DNA from: Lachnospiraceae bacterium UBA7589
GTDB lineage: Bacteria; Bacillota; Clostridia; Lachnospirales; Lachnospiraceae
Direction of reading: 5' to 3'
DNA: 64,000 nt
Assembly: GCA_002476495.1 (NCBI GenBank)
Contig: DLKL01000046.1
Coordinates: 55,308-119,307, forward strand
Position 1 is the first letter of the stretch; each line of letters begins with the position of its first letter. A model generated the notes under the pieces. The model made no database searches and was not told where the DNA came from. It saw nothing but the letters and a program-made list of their open reading frames with translations. The translations under genes and the position numbers were made by a program. Positions 1 to 8,570 of this stretch are shown here, piece by piece.

Positions 1-1255
1 TTCTGTAATTACGCTTTATCATATTCTTTGCTTTCTCTATTGTCTCTTCATTTTTGTCCATGAGAGCTTTAAGGTATTCGTAATAGCATTTCTGCTTGTT
101 ATTCATAAGGGAATTGTCCACGTCAGCCTCTATACGCATAAATTCCTGTTCAACCCGCTCAATATCGCCCTGCATGATATTCATATGCATTGTACCCAGC
201 CTGTAAAGATCCTCCTCCGGAACATATCTGCACAGATTACCAAAGGCAAACATGGATCTGGATACATACTCCTTCAAAGGAATTCTGTCCATGCGGTAAT
301 CAAGGTAAGCCTTAGTCAGCTTGGTGGTATTAAGCTTAATCATATGATTCATGCTTCCCGCTTTAGGGTTGACCGGAATTTTTGTATTAGGTCTTGCAAG
401 GGCAATCTCTATTTCTATACATTGATATATATTTTCAATTATTATCTTGCCTGAGGTAACTCCCTCGGGTACATTTTCAGGGGAAATAAGCACATCCAGG
501 GTAAACAGATTACCCAGGAAATCAGAGCTCATAATATTCTTTCTGGCAGGTATAATAAAATCCGCTGTGGATTTTACCGTGGAATTAGTATATCCCCATG
601 TATTTTTACTGATATTAACGGTTATCTTTGAAAGTTCATCCGGCATCTCCACATTAATCTTTGCCTTTGATACAGAAAGAGTAAGGGCACGCTTTTTGTG
701 AACATACACCAGATACTCCTCCAGAGCCTGGTTAACGGAGTGGCTCTCCAGAAGGCTGCTGTATATCTGCTTTGTAACTGTATCCTTATCGATAAAGGTG
801 CGCTTAAAATCATCCCGGACAAATATTCTTGCCGCCTCAGGCCAGTTACTTTCAGCCAGGGTTGCGAATTTGAACAAATCATCTATCTTATTGTCACCAT
901 ACTTTACAAAAGGAGTGATTATGTCTATATCATACATAATCTTAAATTCTCCCCCGTCAGTAATTATACTTATATGCCCCTTGTAGTTCTTGCCTGCCTC
1001 AAGGCAGGTGGCATCAAATGTATAATTGACGTCAAATTTCCTGCTTATAAAGGTATGGTTTTCAAACCTCAGCATATACCTGCTGTCATAAACCATAGCT
1101 TTAATAAGGTGATCATTGGTACTGCTTACATTAAAGCTTCCCGTATATTTTGTACCCGATTCTATATTAAGTTTTAAGAATTTCTCCGATATGGCAACCT
1201 CAGGTCTGTCTACCTGAAATTCACCCTTGGCATAATGCTCTACAATACCCTTCAT
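1..1255 (-). CDS. Large unknown protein, DUF5717-like, N-terminal part only
   Basis: The first 418 codons of a gene that leaves the left edge of the window. The ATG at 1255 follows a GGTGAGGA ribosome binding site. The protein begins MKGIVEHYAKGEFQVDRPEV and has alternating beta-rich stretches, no signal peptide and no membrane segment in the visible part. From memory this opening matches the DUF5717 family of Clostridia, long cytosolic proteins with no known function. No catalytic motif was recognised. It is divergent from the aminotransferase-like gene, with about 190 bp of shared promoter region. The gene call is secure; the family name is recollection rather than a search result. Confidence 0.72.
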   Translation of the reverse strand, partial: MKGIVEHYAKGEFQVDRPEVAISEKFLKLNIESGTKYTGSFNVSSTNDHLIKAMVYDSRYMLRFENHTFISRKFDVNYTFDATCLEAGKNYKGHISIITDGGEFKIMYDIDIITPFVKYGDNKIDDLFKFATLAESNWPEAARIFVRDDFKRTFIDKDTVTKQIYSSLLESHSVNQALEEYLVYVHKKRALTLSVSKAKINVEMPDELSKITVNISKNTWGYTNSTVKSTADFIIPARKNIMSSDFLGNLFTLDVLISPENVPEGVTSGKIIIENIYQCIEIEIALARPNTKIPVNPKAGSMNHMIKLNTTKLTKAYLDYRMDRIPLKEYVSRSMFAFGNLCRYVPEEDLYRLGTMHMNIMQGDIERVEQEFMRIEADVDNSLMNNKQKCYYEYLKALMDKNEETIEKAKNMIKRNYR

Positions 1256-1279
1256 CTGTTTCCTCACCGTATTTTTAAC

Positions 1280-1307
1280 TTGATATTATTTGTCTAAATG
1301 CTATAAT
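1280..1307 (+). promoter_or_regulatory. SigA-type promoter for the aminotransferase-like gene
   Basis: TTGATA (1280-1285), 16 bp spacer, and an extended -10 TGC-TATAAT (1299-1307). It predicts a start near 1314 and a leader of about 130 nt before the ATG at 1444. The -10 matches consensus fully and the -35 at five of six positions. Confidence 0.6.
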
Positions 1308-1369
1308 GAAAATATGTATTCTTTCATTTGTACATACTTTTTCTATTTGTCTATTTTATCACGAAGTAC

Positions 1370-1378
1370 ATTATAACA
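1370..1378 (-). promoter_or_regulatory. Extended -10 promoter for the DUF5717-like gene
   Basis: On the minus strand the sequence reads TGT-TATAAT, an extended -10 element. The -35 about 17 bp upstream (TTTCAA-like) is weak, as is usual for extended -10 promoters. It faces away from the plus-strand promoter at 1280-1307. Confidence 0.5.
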
Positions 1379-1443
1379 CAAAGTATTACATTTTTGAAAG
1401 TCATTAGGGGTTTTTTTATAAATATTATTTAGGGGGATACAAT

Positions 1444-2499
1444 ATGAGCAATTCACCACTCCGTCTGGAGCAGTACGACACTATTTTGTATAATGCTAAT
1501 CTCAATCCAATGGGGGTTCCTGAATCCGTAGTAAAAGCAATTACAGAAAACGCTTCCCAGGTTTCAAGATACCCTGTGGATTACTACGGTAATCTGAAGC
1601 AGGCCATAGGTACATATTGCGGCTGTGACAGTAATCACATAATTATGGCAAACGGTTCATCTGATATGCTGAGAACCTTTATTTCCCTTATCGCCCCTCA
1701 AAAGGCAATGGTTCTGGTTCCCTCCTCCCCGGAATACGAAAGCATACTGGAAATCTACGGAACCGGAGTTGAATACTATCAGCTGAAGGAGGAAGAAGGA
1801 TATGAATTCAGACTAAGTGACTTTGTCGCCGGACTGGATTCATCCCTGGATATGATTATAATAGGCAACCCAAACAATCCCACCTCCCGGCTTATCTCCA
1901 GGGAGGACATGGAAACCCTGGCTGACGTATGCAAGGAGCTGGATATATTTCTTGTTATAGATGAAACCTATATAGAATTCGCAGAAAACTATGAACAGAT
2001 TACCTGTGTTCCTCTGGTAAAGGAATACAATAACATAGTCATTTTCCGGAGTGTATCACGGTTTTTTTCCGTTCCCGGAATGTGCTTTGCCTATGCAATA
2101 ATGAACAATCCTGATTATATGTCAGTGCTGGATATAACCACCCCTGCGGATAAAATATCCACCTTAACTGCCATAGCATGCACCCGGATGGTAAAGGATA
2201 CGGAATACATATATGCTTCACGTTCACAGATATTTACCGAACGCAACCTTATATATTCTGCCATGTCCACCTGCAGGAATCTCAGACTTTACAAGCCATA
2301 TGCCAATTTTATGCTTGCCAGGATACTTAAGAAGGATATTTTCGCCCGGGATATAGCCGATGCATGTAAGCTTAAGGGTCTGATAATCAAAACCTGTGAG
2401 GATTTCCGCGGTCTTGACAACACCTATATAAGATTCTGCTTTATGAATCCAAAGGACAATGACGTCCTTGTAAACACAATCCTGGAGCAGTTAAAATAA
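1444..2499 (+). CDS. HisC/CobD-like aminotransferase-fold protein lacking the PLP lysine
   Basis: A 351-residue fold-type I aminotransferase homologue closest to histidinol-phosphate aminotransferase and threonine-phosphate decarboxylase. The PLP-site residues Asn145 (in NPNNPTS) and Asp173 and Tyr176 (in DETY) are present. The lysine expected to form the Schiff base, in the family motif S-x-S-K, is Arg206 here (RSVSRFFSVPG; codon CGG at 2059-2061). The arginine of the GLAG-x-R segment is also missing (PGMCF). The protein therefore probably cannot do normal transamination; it may bind a ligand, be regulatory or use altered chemistry. The start follows AGGGGGAT. The gene precedes a glycosyltransferase, 20 bp away, and probably shares its transcript. 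The family is clear, the activity unknown. Confidence 0.85.
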   Translation: MSNSPLRLEQYDTILYNANLNPMGVPESVVKAITENASQVSRYPVDYYGNLKQAIGTYCGCDSNHIIMANGSSDMLRTFISLIAPQKAMVLVPSSPEYESILEIYGTGVEYYQLKEEEGYEFRLSDFVAGLDSSLDMIIIGNPNNPTSRLISREDMETLADVCKELDIFLVIDETYIEFAENYEQITCVPLVKEYNNIVIFRSVSRFFSVPGMCFAYAIMNNPDYMSVLDITTPADKISTLTAIACTRMVKDTEYIYASRSQIFTERNLIYSAMSTCRNLRLYKPYANFMLARILKKDIFARDIADACKLKGLIIKTCEDFRGLDNTYIRFCFMNPKDNDVLVNTILEQLK

Positions 2500-2519
2500 T
2501 CTGTCAAAAAGGAGTTTTT

Positions 2520-3575
2520 ATGATTTCCGTATGCATCATAACAAAAAATGAATGTGATAATCTTAACATCTGTCTTGAAAGACTTGCAAAATATCCTGTT
2601 GAGCTGGTAGTTGTAGACACCGGCTCGACAGATAACACAAAGAAGATCGCCTCGAAATATACAAGCAATATTTATGATTTTTCATGGTGCAATGACTTTT
2701 CCGCTGCCCGTAACTTTGCTGTTTCAAAAGCAAAAGAGGAATACATACTTATGATTGACACCGACGAATTTGTAGATAGTTTTGACTACGACAAAGTAAC
2801 AACCCTTGTCAAGGCAAACCCTGATTCGGTGGGGCAGATTCACAGAAAAAATCTATTTGATAATAACGGTTCTCCCATGAACAGCAACGAGCTTATCAGT
2901 CGCCTGTTCCCAAAGAGTATTTATACCTATACCGGAAGTATTCATGAACAGCTTGTGAATATATCCGAGCCGGACATGAGATATAGCACATACCCGCTTC
3001 CCATCTTTTCTACTCATGTGGGATATCAGGGCAGTCCGGAAAAGCGAAGAAAAAAGGGGGAAAGAAATCTTACGTTGCTCCTTAAGGAATATGATAAAAA
3101 TCCTTCTGATACCTATATATTATATCAGATTGGCAAAGCCTTTTTTTATCTTCATGATTACAACAATGCCATAGTTTATTTTGAAAAGGCCATGGAGCTT
3201 CCAATGAATAATCGTCTGGGGTATGTGAGTAATATTATGTCAACCTACGCATACTGCCTTATTAATTTGAAGCAATATTCCAAAGCTCTTATTCTCGAGG
3301 CCGTATTTGACGATTTTTCATACAGCAGTGACTTTCTTTTCGTTATGGGGCTCATATATATGTATAATGCCAGATTTCAGGATGCCATAGACTGCTTTTA
3401 TGGCGCCACTAAAATAGATAAATGTGATGTAGAAGGAGTCAATTCCTTCCTGGCCTTTTATAATATAGGTGTTATATTTGAATGTCTGGGAGATAAGCAA
3501 AGAGCTCTTGGCTTTTATAAACAATGTGGCTCATATCCTCCTGCCGGGGAGGGAATTACCCGTTGTTCATCATAA
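2520..3575 (+). CDS. Family 2 glycosyltransferase with C-terminal TPR repeats
   Basis: A 351-residue protein. Residues 1 to about 180 form a GT-A glycosyltransferase: ISVCIITKNE at the N-terminus, VVVDTGSTDNT, and a DTDEF metal-binding motif near residue 81. Residues from about 190 to 340 carry tetratricopeptide-type helices (YILYQIGKAFFYLHDYNNAI). This build is seen in SunS-like and flagellin-associated O-glycosyltransferases, where the TPR part recognises the acceptor protein. There is no membrane segment, so it should act in the cytosol. Its 3' end overlaps the convergent TarJ-like gene by 20 bp. Flagellin is a plausible acceptor because of the neighbourhood; that is inference. Sugar donor unknown. 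Confidence 0.85.
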   Translation: MISVCIITKNECDNLNICLERLAKYPVELVVVDTGSTDNTKKIASKYTSNIYDFSWCNDFSAARNFAVSKAKEEYILMIDTDEFVDSFDYDKVTTLVKANPDSVGQIHRKNLFDNNGSPMNSNELISRLFPKSIYTYTGSIHEQLVNISEPDMRYSTYPLPIFSTHVGYQGSPEKRRKKGERNLTLLLKEYDKNPSDTYILYQIGKAFFYLHDYNNAIVYFEKAMELPMNNRLGYVSNIMSTYAYCLINLKQYSKALILEAVFDDFSYSSDFLFVMGLIYMYNARFQDAIDCFYGATKIDKCDVEGVNSFLAFYNIGVIFECLGDKQRALGFYKQCGSYPPAGEGITRCSS

Positions 3576-4614
3576 TCTTTATATAATCCTCTTTTTTGTT
3601 TTTCATAATGTCAAAGCCCTCAATAATATGCTCCAAATCATATGTATGTGAAATAAGTGTTTCGGGATTTATTTCACCTCTTTCGAGGCAGCCCAATACA
3701 TAACGCCAGTCATCATTTACATCACCCGTAAATGCAGAATTCCATGTTCCGGTAATTTTTAGCTGATTACGGAGAATTTTCCAGAACGTATTTTTGGGGA
3801 AATTCATATCTGTGTATGGATTTCCCACTAAAACTATACTGCCACCCGGCTTTGCAATATCAATAATATCAGATACAATCTCATTTTTTCCTACACATTC
3901 AAAGAACAAATCCGGACCGTTTCCTTCTGTATGCTCTGATATCCAGCTCTTAACGTCGTTGCTCCTGCTGTCGCAATAGCAGTCCGCACTTATATTAAGC
4001 TCCTTTATCTTTTCCCTTTGAAAGTCCTTGTTCCCTATCACAAGAAGCTTTTTAACTCCTGACTGTTTTAAAAACATAGCAAGAAGAAGGCCTATTGTTC
4101 CAAGCCCCCACACTACCACAGTATTATGTATTATATCCTTATTATTCATTAGAAAAATGCCTCTTCTCATGGCATGAACCGACACTGCCATAGGCTCAAG
4201 CATGGCAGCCTGCTCATAGGTAACATTGTGAGGAAGCTCTATAAGATTTGTTTCCGGAACAGAGACATATTCAGCAAATCCACCATCTCTTCTGGAGCCA
4301 AGATAACTATAATTTCTGCACATCTCATAAAAGCCTTTTTTGCACGGCTCACATTTTCGGCAGGGAATGAGAGGAAATATACCCACTCTTTTCCCCGACC
4401 ACAGGGATTGGCTTTCCTTCTCTACAATTCCGGAAAACTCATGTCCTATAATAAGAGGCTTCACATGGGCGCCGGTTTCATATACCCGGGGTATGTCAGA
4501 GCCACAGATTCCGGTTGTTTTTACCTTTACCAGTACCTCACCATCCCGGCAGTATGGCTTTGTCACTTCCTCATATCTGAAATCATTAATGTCATGTAAT
4601 ACCCATGCCTTCAT
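3556..4614 (-). CDS. Zinc-dependent polyol-phosphate dehydrogenase, TarJ-like
   Basis: A 352-residue medium-chain dehydrogenase/reductase. Catalytic zinc motifs TGICGSD and GHEFSG are present, the structural zinc loop is CRKCEPCKKGFYEMC, and the NAD(P) motif is GLGTIG. The family includes galactitol-1-phosphate 5-dehydrogenase, L-threonine dehydrogenase and the ribulose-5-phosphate reductase TarJ/Bcs1. It starts 4 bp after the IspD/TarI-like gene, the pairing that makes CDP-ribitol from ribulose-5-phosphate and CTP in teichoic acid and capsule loci. An NADPH-dependent pentulose-5-phosphate reductase is therefore the best reading. Whether the product is ribitol-, arabinitol- or xylitol-phosphate cannot be read from sequence. 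Last gene of the operon, with no terminator seen before the convergent glycosyltransferase. Confidence 0.82.
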   Translation of the reverse strand: MKAWVLHDINDFRYEEVTKPYCRDGEVLVKVKTTGICGSDIPRVYETGAHVKPLIIGHEFSGIVEKESQSLWSGKRVGIFPLIPCRKCEPCKKGFYEMCRNYSYLGSRRDGGFAEYVSVPETNLIELPHNVTYEQAAMLEPMAVSVHAMRRGIFLMNNKDIIHNTVVVWGLGTIGLLLAMFLKQSGVKKLLVIGNKDFQREKIKELNISADCYCDSRSNDVKSWISEHTEGNGPDLFFECVGKNEIVSDIIDIAKPGGSIVLVGNPYTDMNFPKNTFWKILRNQLKITGTWNSAFTGDVNDDWRYVLGCLERGEINPETLISHTYDLEHIIEGFDIMKNKKEDYIKIMMNNG

Positions 4615-4618
4615 ATAT

Positions 4619-5320
4619 TTATCTCCTTACATATTCTTCAAATCGCCTAAGGTCATCAGGAGTAGTAATCTTGTAATTGCTTTCATCCCCTCTTGTCATG
4701 ACAATATCCATGCCATACAAAACGGCCGGTTCACTGGAGCCTTTTATCGCAAGCATTTTTTCCGGTTTCAGAGCCTTACATGCACTGTAATATTTTCCAA
4801 GAGCAAAGACCTCCGGTGCCTGCCCGGCAAAAACCTTTTCTCTTTTTATAAGGCCTGAAATGCTTTGTCCATCCTCACTCATATATATGGTATCCTTCAT
4901 AGGAAGAACAGGCATAACACCCTCATGCCCCTCAACACACTCAAAGCACCTTTGTATAATGTCATGGGTAACCAGAGGTCTGGCTCCGTCATGAATCATT
5001 ACAAAATCTTCCTTCCCTGCAAATTCCATAATTTTTTCAAGACCATTCACAACGGAAAGCTGCCTGGTTTCTCCGGGAAGGGCAAAGCCCATGAATTTAT
5101 CCACGTTGTGTCTTTTTTTCATATTGGCAATCCGGACTTCCATATACGAATGCCACCCTGCATCGGCTACAACGCACACCTTGTCTATCAGCGCTGAGGA
5201 AAAAATAACATCCATACAATATTCTACTATCATTCTTCCGTTTACCCTGATGTACTGCTTTGGAATATCCATCCCCATACGGGTGCCTGTTCCTCCCGAC
5301 AGAATAAGTGCAATATTCAT
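4619..5320 (-). CDS. IspD/TarI-family cytidylyltransferase
   Basis: A 233-residue nucleotidyltransferase. The N-terminal CTP loop reads LSGGTGTRMGMDIPKQY and the second signature is HDGARPLV, with a further conserved region KDTIYMS. The family contains IspD (2-C-methylerythritol-4-phosphate) and TarI (ribitol-5-phosphate). Placement next to a TarJ-like reductase and a LicD transferase favours a CDP-polyol product over isoprenoid synthesis, since IspD genes normally sit with ispF or cysS. The start at 5320 lacks a strong ribosome binding site (GGCAGG lies upstream). It is coupled to the downstream dehydrogenase by a 4 bp gap. Specificity is inferred from neighbours. Confidence 0.83.
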   Translation of the reverse strand: MNIALILSGGTGTRMGMDIPKQYIRVNGRMIVEYCMDVIFSSALIDKVCVVADAGWHSYMEVRIANMKKRHNVDKFMGFALPGETRQLSVVNGLEKIMEFAGKEDFVMIHDGARPLVTHDIIQRCFECVEGHEGVMPVLPMKDTIYMSEDGQSISGLIKREKVFAGQAPEVFALGKYYSACKALKPEKMLAIKGSSEPAVLYGMDIVMTRGDESNYKITTPDDLRRFEEYVRR

Positions 5321-5363
5321 ATATTACCTGCCTTCCGATTAAAATCAATAATGGCTTTAGTAA

Positions 5364-6026
5364 TTAAAGCTTAAGATTTCTTATTTCCCTTACAATATCC
5401 CCATAGGCTCTGTTCTTTCCAAAAAGAATTGTGGTTCCAAGCACAAAGCCTCTTATTCCCTTAGGGGCAAATTCCTTTATCCTGTCTATGCCACAGGCTC
5501 CGTCCCAGTAAAGTCTAAAGCCCATCTCATCCCTGAGTGACAAAAGCTTATCTATCTTATGTCCCACATAAGGCAGGTACATCTGACCTGCATTTCCGGG
5601 ATTAACGGACATGACCAATACCTTATCTACTATTCTGAGCATCTCATATACTGTCTCCACCGAGGTTCCGGGATTTATAGCAATCCCCGGCACCATACCT
5701 GCATCAATGATAGCCTGAAGGGTCGTAGACGGATGATATTCCGCCTCAGGGTGAATATAAATTGTGTCACCCTTTCTAAGATGCTTAAGAAACAGCTCAA
5801 TACGGTTATTGGGATGCTCTATCATAAGATGAACGTCCAGAGGAGTCTTTGTTGCCTCCGCTATATATCTCATATCATTTAATGACATGGCAAAATTAGG
5901 CACATATCTTCCATCCATAATATCTATATGAAAGGAGTCTATTCCTGCCTCATCCAGCAGTTTTACCTCTTTGGCAAGACTGCCAAAATCTGCACACATC
6001 ATAGATGCATTTAATTCAAATTTCAT
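5364..6026 (-). CDS. Ribulose-phosphate 3-epimerase family protein, divergent paralogue
   Basis: A 220-residue TIM barrel. Family motifs are NASMMCADF near the N-terminus, HIDIMDG (metal and acid-base residues), LDVHLMIEHP, VMSVNPGNAGQ and DGACGIDRI. The core His and Asp ligands are present, but the phosphate loop is NPGNAGQ instead of NPGFGGQ and the usual VDGG is YWDGA, so this is not the ordinary housekeeping Rpe. ATG 6026 is chosen because AGGAGA lies 7 bp upstream; an in-frame ATG at 6041 has no such site. Inside this operon it could interconvert ribulose-5- and xylulose-5-phosphate, or act on a related ketose phosphate, to supply the TarJ-like reductase. Confidence 0.83.
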   Translation of the reverse strand: MKFELNASMMCADFGSLAKEVKLLDEAGIDSFHIDIMDGRYVPNFAMSLNDMRYIAEATKTPLDVHLMIEHPNNRIELFLKHLRKGDTIYIHPEAEYHPSTTLQAIIDAGMVPGIAINPGTSVETVYEMLRIVDKVLVMSVNPGNAGQMYLPYVGHKIDKLLSLRDEMGFRLYWDGACGIDRIKEFAPKGIRGFVLGTTILFGKNRAYGDIVREIRNLKL

Positions 6027-6102
6027 ACAATTTCTCCTCACTGATTATATTGAGAATGTTATTACCTATAAACAATTTTAACCACACAGACAAGTTACCC
6101 AT

Positions 6103-8439
6103 TTAAATATCTGTGGCTTCAATCGTTACAGGCTTTCCTGCCAGCCTCATTTTTCTTGCCAGGGCATCCTCATCTCCATAATATGAATCATACAGATAAA
6201 TCTGATCCGGCATATTTATGGAGCTGTCAAATATACCCCATCCTCCACTACAATAATCCTCAATAATCTGTTTGAGCTCAGATGTAAGCTCAGGCTTATA
6301 ATATGTTATTACAGACATGGTGCCCTCATGTAATCTCCATACAAGGGCAAGCTTATCCCTGTCTTTTTCAAACAATCTAAGGGATTCTTTTATCCTGTCA
6401 AGTGCCTTGCTTCCGCCGTGCATTATTGAAGTTATTGTTGTATTATAAACAATAACCTTCTTTACCTCTCCATTCCCTCCGATAATTACATCTTTCCACG
6501 CCTCCGGTATGCTTTCAAGGCTCCTAAGCTTCCTTTCATATCCATTTTCATCCACATACATTGGTATATCCAGTGTAGAACCGTCTATTATTTTGCTTTC
6601 CCAGACATGGCAGGTATCTGCCCCCGCAAAACCGGAAAGATACTTAATGTATTCTTCTCTCATTCCGGCAGATTGGACAATAACCGTATCCGCATGTGCA
6701 AGCCCTGGCATACGGCAATAATAGTCCATAACCTTCTTTGCCTTAAAGTTGCCTTCTTCAATTTCCTCCAGTCTGAACCAGGGAATATATACAAGCCTGT
6801 CTGTGTACATTTTCAGATTGGCAGAAAAAAATTCACTGTCTGTGCATGTTGTGTAGTTGCATTGGTCATAGGGATTCTGAATAAGTATAACATCCGGATG
6901 TCTTTCCCTAATATTATATTCCCTGTAATCTGTCAGATTTATATTATCCGGGAACTGTTCTATTTCATAATGCAGCTTCCCTTTCTCCCCCATTGCATTT
7001 CTTTCATAATATGGTACAGGCATAACATATACGTCACAGTCCCCGGCTTCAACGGCAGCCCGGTAGAAGCCATCAAATGCCCCCCAGCCATCTGCCTTTG
7101 TCAAAATGAACAGAACCTCTTTTTTACCTAATATTTCTCTCTCTATACATTTTCTGTAGTCATTTTGCATATTTGTAAGAACTGTCATAAGCTCACCCTG
7201 ATTAATCTGTTTTGTATTATCCGTGGAAATATCATTAATCAGCTCTGATATACTGTATATTTTCTCACAATATTTCTCAAGAAATGCTACAGTGTCCGTA
7301 CCCTCCCCATATTTTCTCTCAATTGCGGTTCCGACAGATATAGCACTACTCTGGCACGCAATAAGTATATCAACGGCTGTATCGTAGCTTCCTGCACTGA
7401 CAGTGGTTACTAATGCATTATGTACCTCCCCAAGTAATTCAAAAAAGGCAAGGACCTGTGTTTTTATCCCCGGGTTTTCCTTTCTCTCAGGATTATCAAG
7501 ATGTTTTCTTGAGAATTTGTATATAAAAGGATAGTTACTAATCAATCCCAGTAAATATTTTTCCTGATCCATAAAATATGGATAATTGTGTACTCCTCCG
7601 TTTTTATATATGTATAGATAATTTCCATATTCAATCCGGAGCACCTCATCATATGCAGCCGGAACAGGAATTGATATATTCTCAAAGGGGAGCATAATGG
7701 TTTTATCAAATAGATGGACGGAATATTTATGATCATTATAATGTATCCAATAATGCATTAAGGCTACATATTCTCCACCGACTTCACTATACATTGAAAA
7801 GACTTTTTCTATCATCTGATATAGCTGCTGCTTGACACAGCTTCCATAATCAATAATTACATTACATTTACGGGCAAGCTCCTCTATACTGTCCCTGTAT
7901 TTTTCCACATCGGAATTGTCGCTTTTTATGGTTTCAGCCACCCGGGTCAACTCACCAAGAAGCAGCTTTCGCCGGTTTTCTTCCTCTTCATCCTGCGCAA
8001 TGTAATCAATGGGAAATATATCTATACCCACTGCATACGGAAATTGATGATACTCCTCCAGAAAATCCGGTTCAAAATTAAGCCCATGTCCGTTAGTTAC
8101 CCTGGTAGTATATTCAAAATATGTATCCTCTCCCTCATTGTTAAGATTAAGCACTACATATTTTTCCGGTATTTCATCTCTTATTATCCGGTTAAATTTG
8201 ATATAATCAGGCCGCAGCATACATATATCCAGGTCATCATCCCAGGGAATATATCCTCCGTGGCGCACAGCGCCAAGAAGGGTTCCACAATCTGCAAACC
8301 ATCTTATTCCATGCTTTTTGCATGCCTTATCTATTATTTGAAGGATTTCAAGCTGTACAGCCCAGCATCTTTTCATTATACCGGGAACATAAAATCCTTC
8401 CCTGACTTCATCTTCAAAATATGTATTCGGAAATTCCAT
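6103..8439 (-). CDS. LicD-family phosphotransferase fused to a large C-terminal domain
   Basis: A 778-residue protein. Residues about 20 to 330 are a LicD domain with the defining motif GTLLGAVRHGGYIPWDDDLDI near residues 52-72. LicD enzymes, including eukaryotic fukutin and FKRP, move a phosphocholine or phosphopolyol group from a CDP donor to a glycan. Residues about 430 to 778 resemble CDP-glycerol glycerophosphotransferase-like GT-B proteins (KKVIVYNTTITSIMHGG, DSYYGDED), a weaker judgement. ATG 8439 is preferred: GGGAGGAG sits just upstream, and the longer version from 8562 would begin inside the flagellin terminator. It is the first gene after flagellin (131 bp) and heads the CDP-polyol operon. 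Likely cytosolic, with no signal peptide or membrane segment. Confidence 0.86.
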   Translation of the reverse strand: MEFPNTYFEDEVREGFYVPGIMKRCWAVQLEILQIIDKACKKHGIRWFADCGTLLGAVRHGGYIPWDDDLDICMLRPDYIKFNRIIRDEIPEKYVVLNLNNEGEDTYFEYTTRVTNGHGLNFEPDFLEEYHQFPYAVGIDIFPIDYIAQDEEEENRRKLLLGELTRVAETIKSDNSDVEKYRDSIEELARKCNVIIDYGSCVKQQLYQMIEKVFSMYSEVGGEYVALMHYWIHYNDHKYSVHLFDKTIMLPFENISIPVPAAYDEVLRIEYGNYLYIYKNGGVHNYPYFMDQEKYLLGLISNYPFIYKFSRKHLDNPERKENPGIKTQVLAFFELLGEVHNALVTTVSAGSYDTAVDILIACQSSAISVGTAIERKYGEGTDTVAFLEKYCEKIYSISELINDISTDNTKQINQGELMTVLTNMQNDYRKCIEREILGKKEVLFILTKADGWGAFDGFYRAAVEAGDCDVYVMPVPYYERNAMGEKGKLHYEIEQFPDNINLTDYREYNIRERHPDVILIQNPYDQCNYTTCTDSEFFSANLKMYTDRLVYIPWFRLEEIEEGNFKAKKVMDYYCRMPGLAHADTVIVQSAGMREEYIKYLSGFAGADTCHVWESKIIDGSTLDIPMYVDENGYERKLRSLESIPEAWKDVIIGGNGEVKKVIVYNTTITSIMHGGSKALDRIKESLRLFEKDRDKLALVWRLHEGTMSVITYYKPELTSELKQIIEDYCSGGWGIFDSSINMPDQIYLYDSYYGDEDALARKMRLAGKPVTIEATDI

Positions 8440-8516
8440 TATACTCCTCCCGGTATCTCTCTGAATTCTATCATGACAGCAATCTGCCACATACATATGT
8501 CTGATTTCAATGCTTA

Positions 8517-8549
8517 AACAAAATATGGCTGACCCAATACGAGCCAGCC
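8517..8549 (-). terminator. Terminator after flagellin
   Basis: A GC-rich hairpin (8527-8549, nine stem pairs including G-U pairs, loop GTATT) followed on the minus strand by ATATTTTGTTT, 22 bp after the flagellin stop. It should end most flagellin transcripts, leaving weak read-through or a separate promoter for licD. Confidence 0.6.
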
Positions 8550-8570
8550 AATATCTTGTCAATAATTAAA

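Noticed and set aside
4174..5342. Several plus-strand open frames opposite the TarJ- and TarI-like genes.
   Set aside because: Antisense shadows of well-conserved enzymes, low-complexity translation, no start signals.
8440..8562. A longer LicD reading frame starting at 8562.
   Set aside because: It would start inside the hairpin terminator of flagellin, has no ribosome binding site, and the strong GGGAGGAG site fits ATG 8439.
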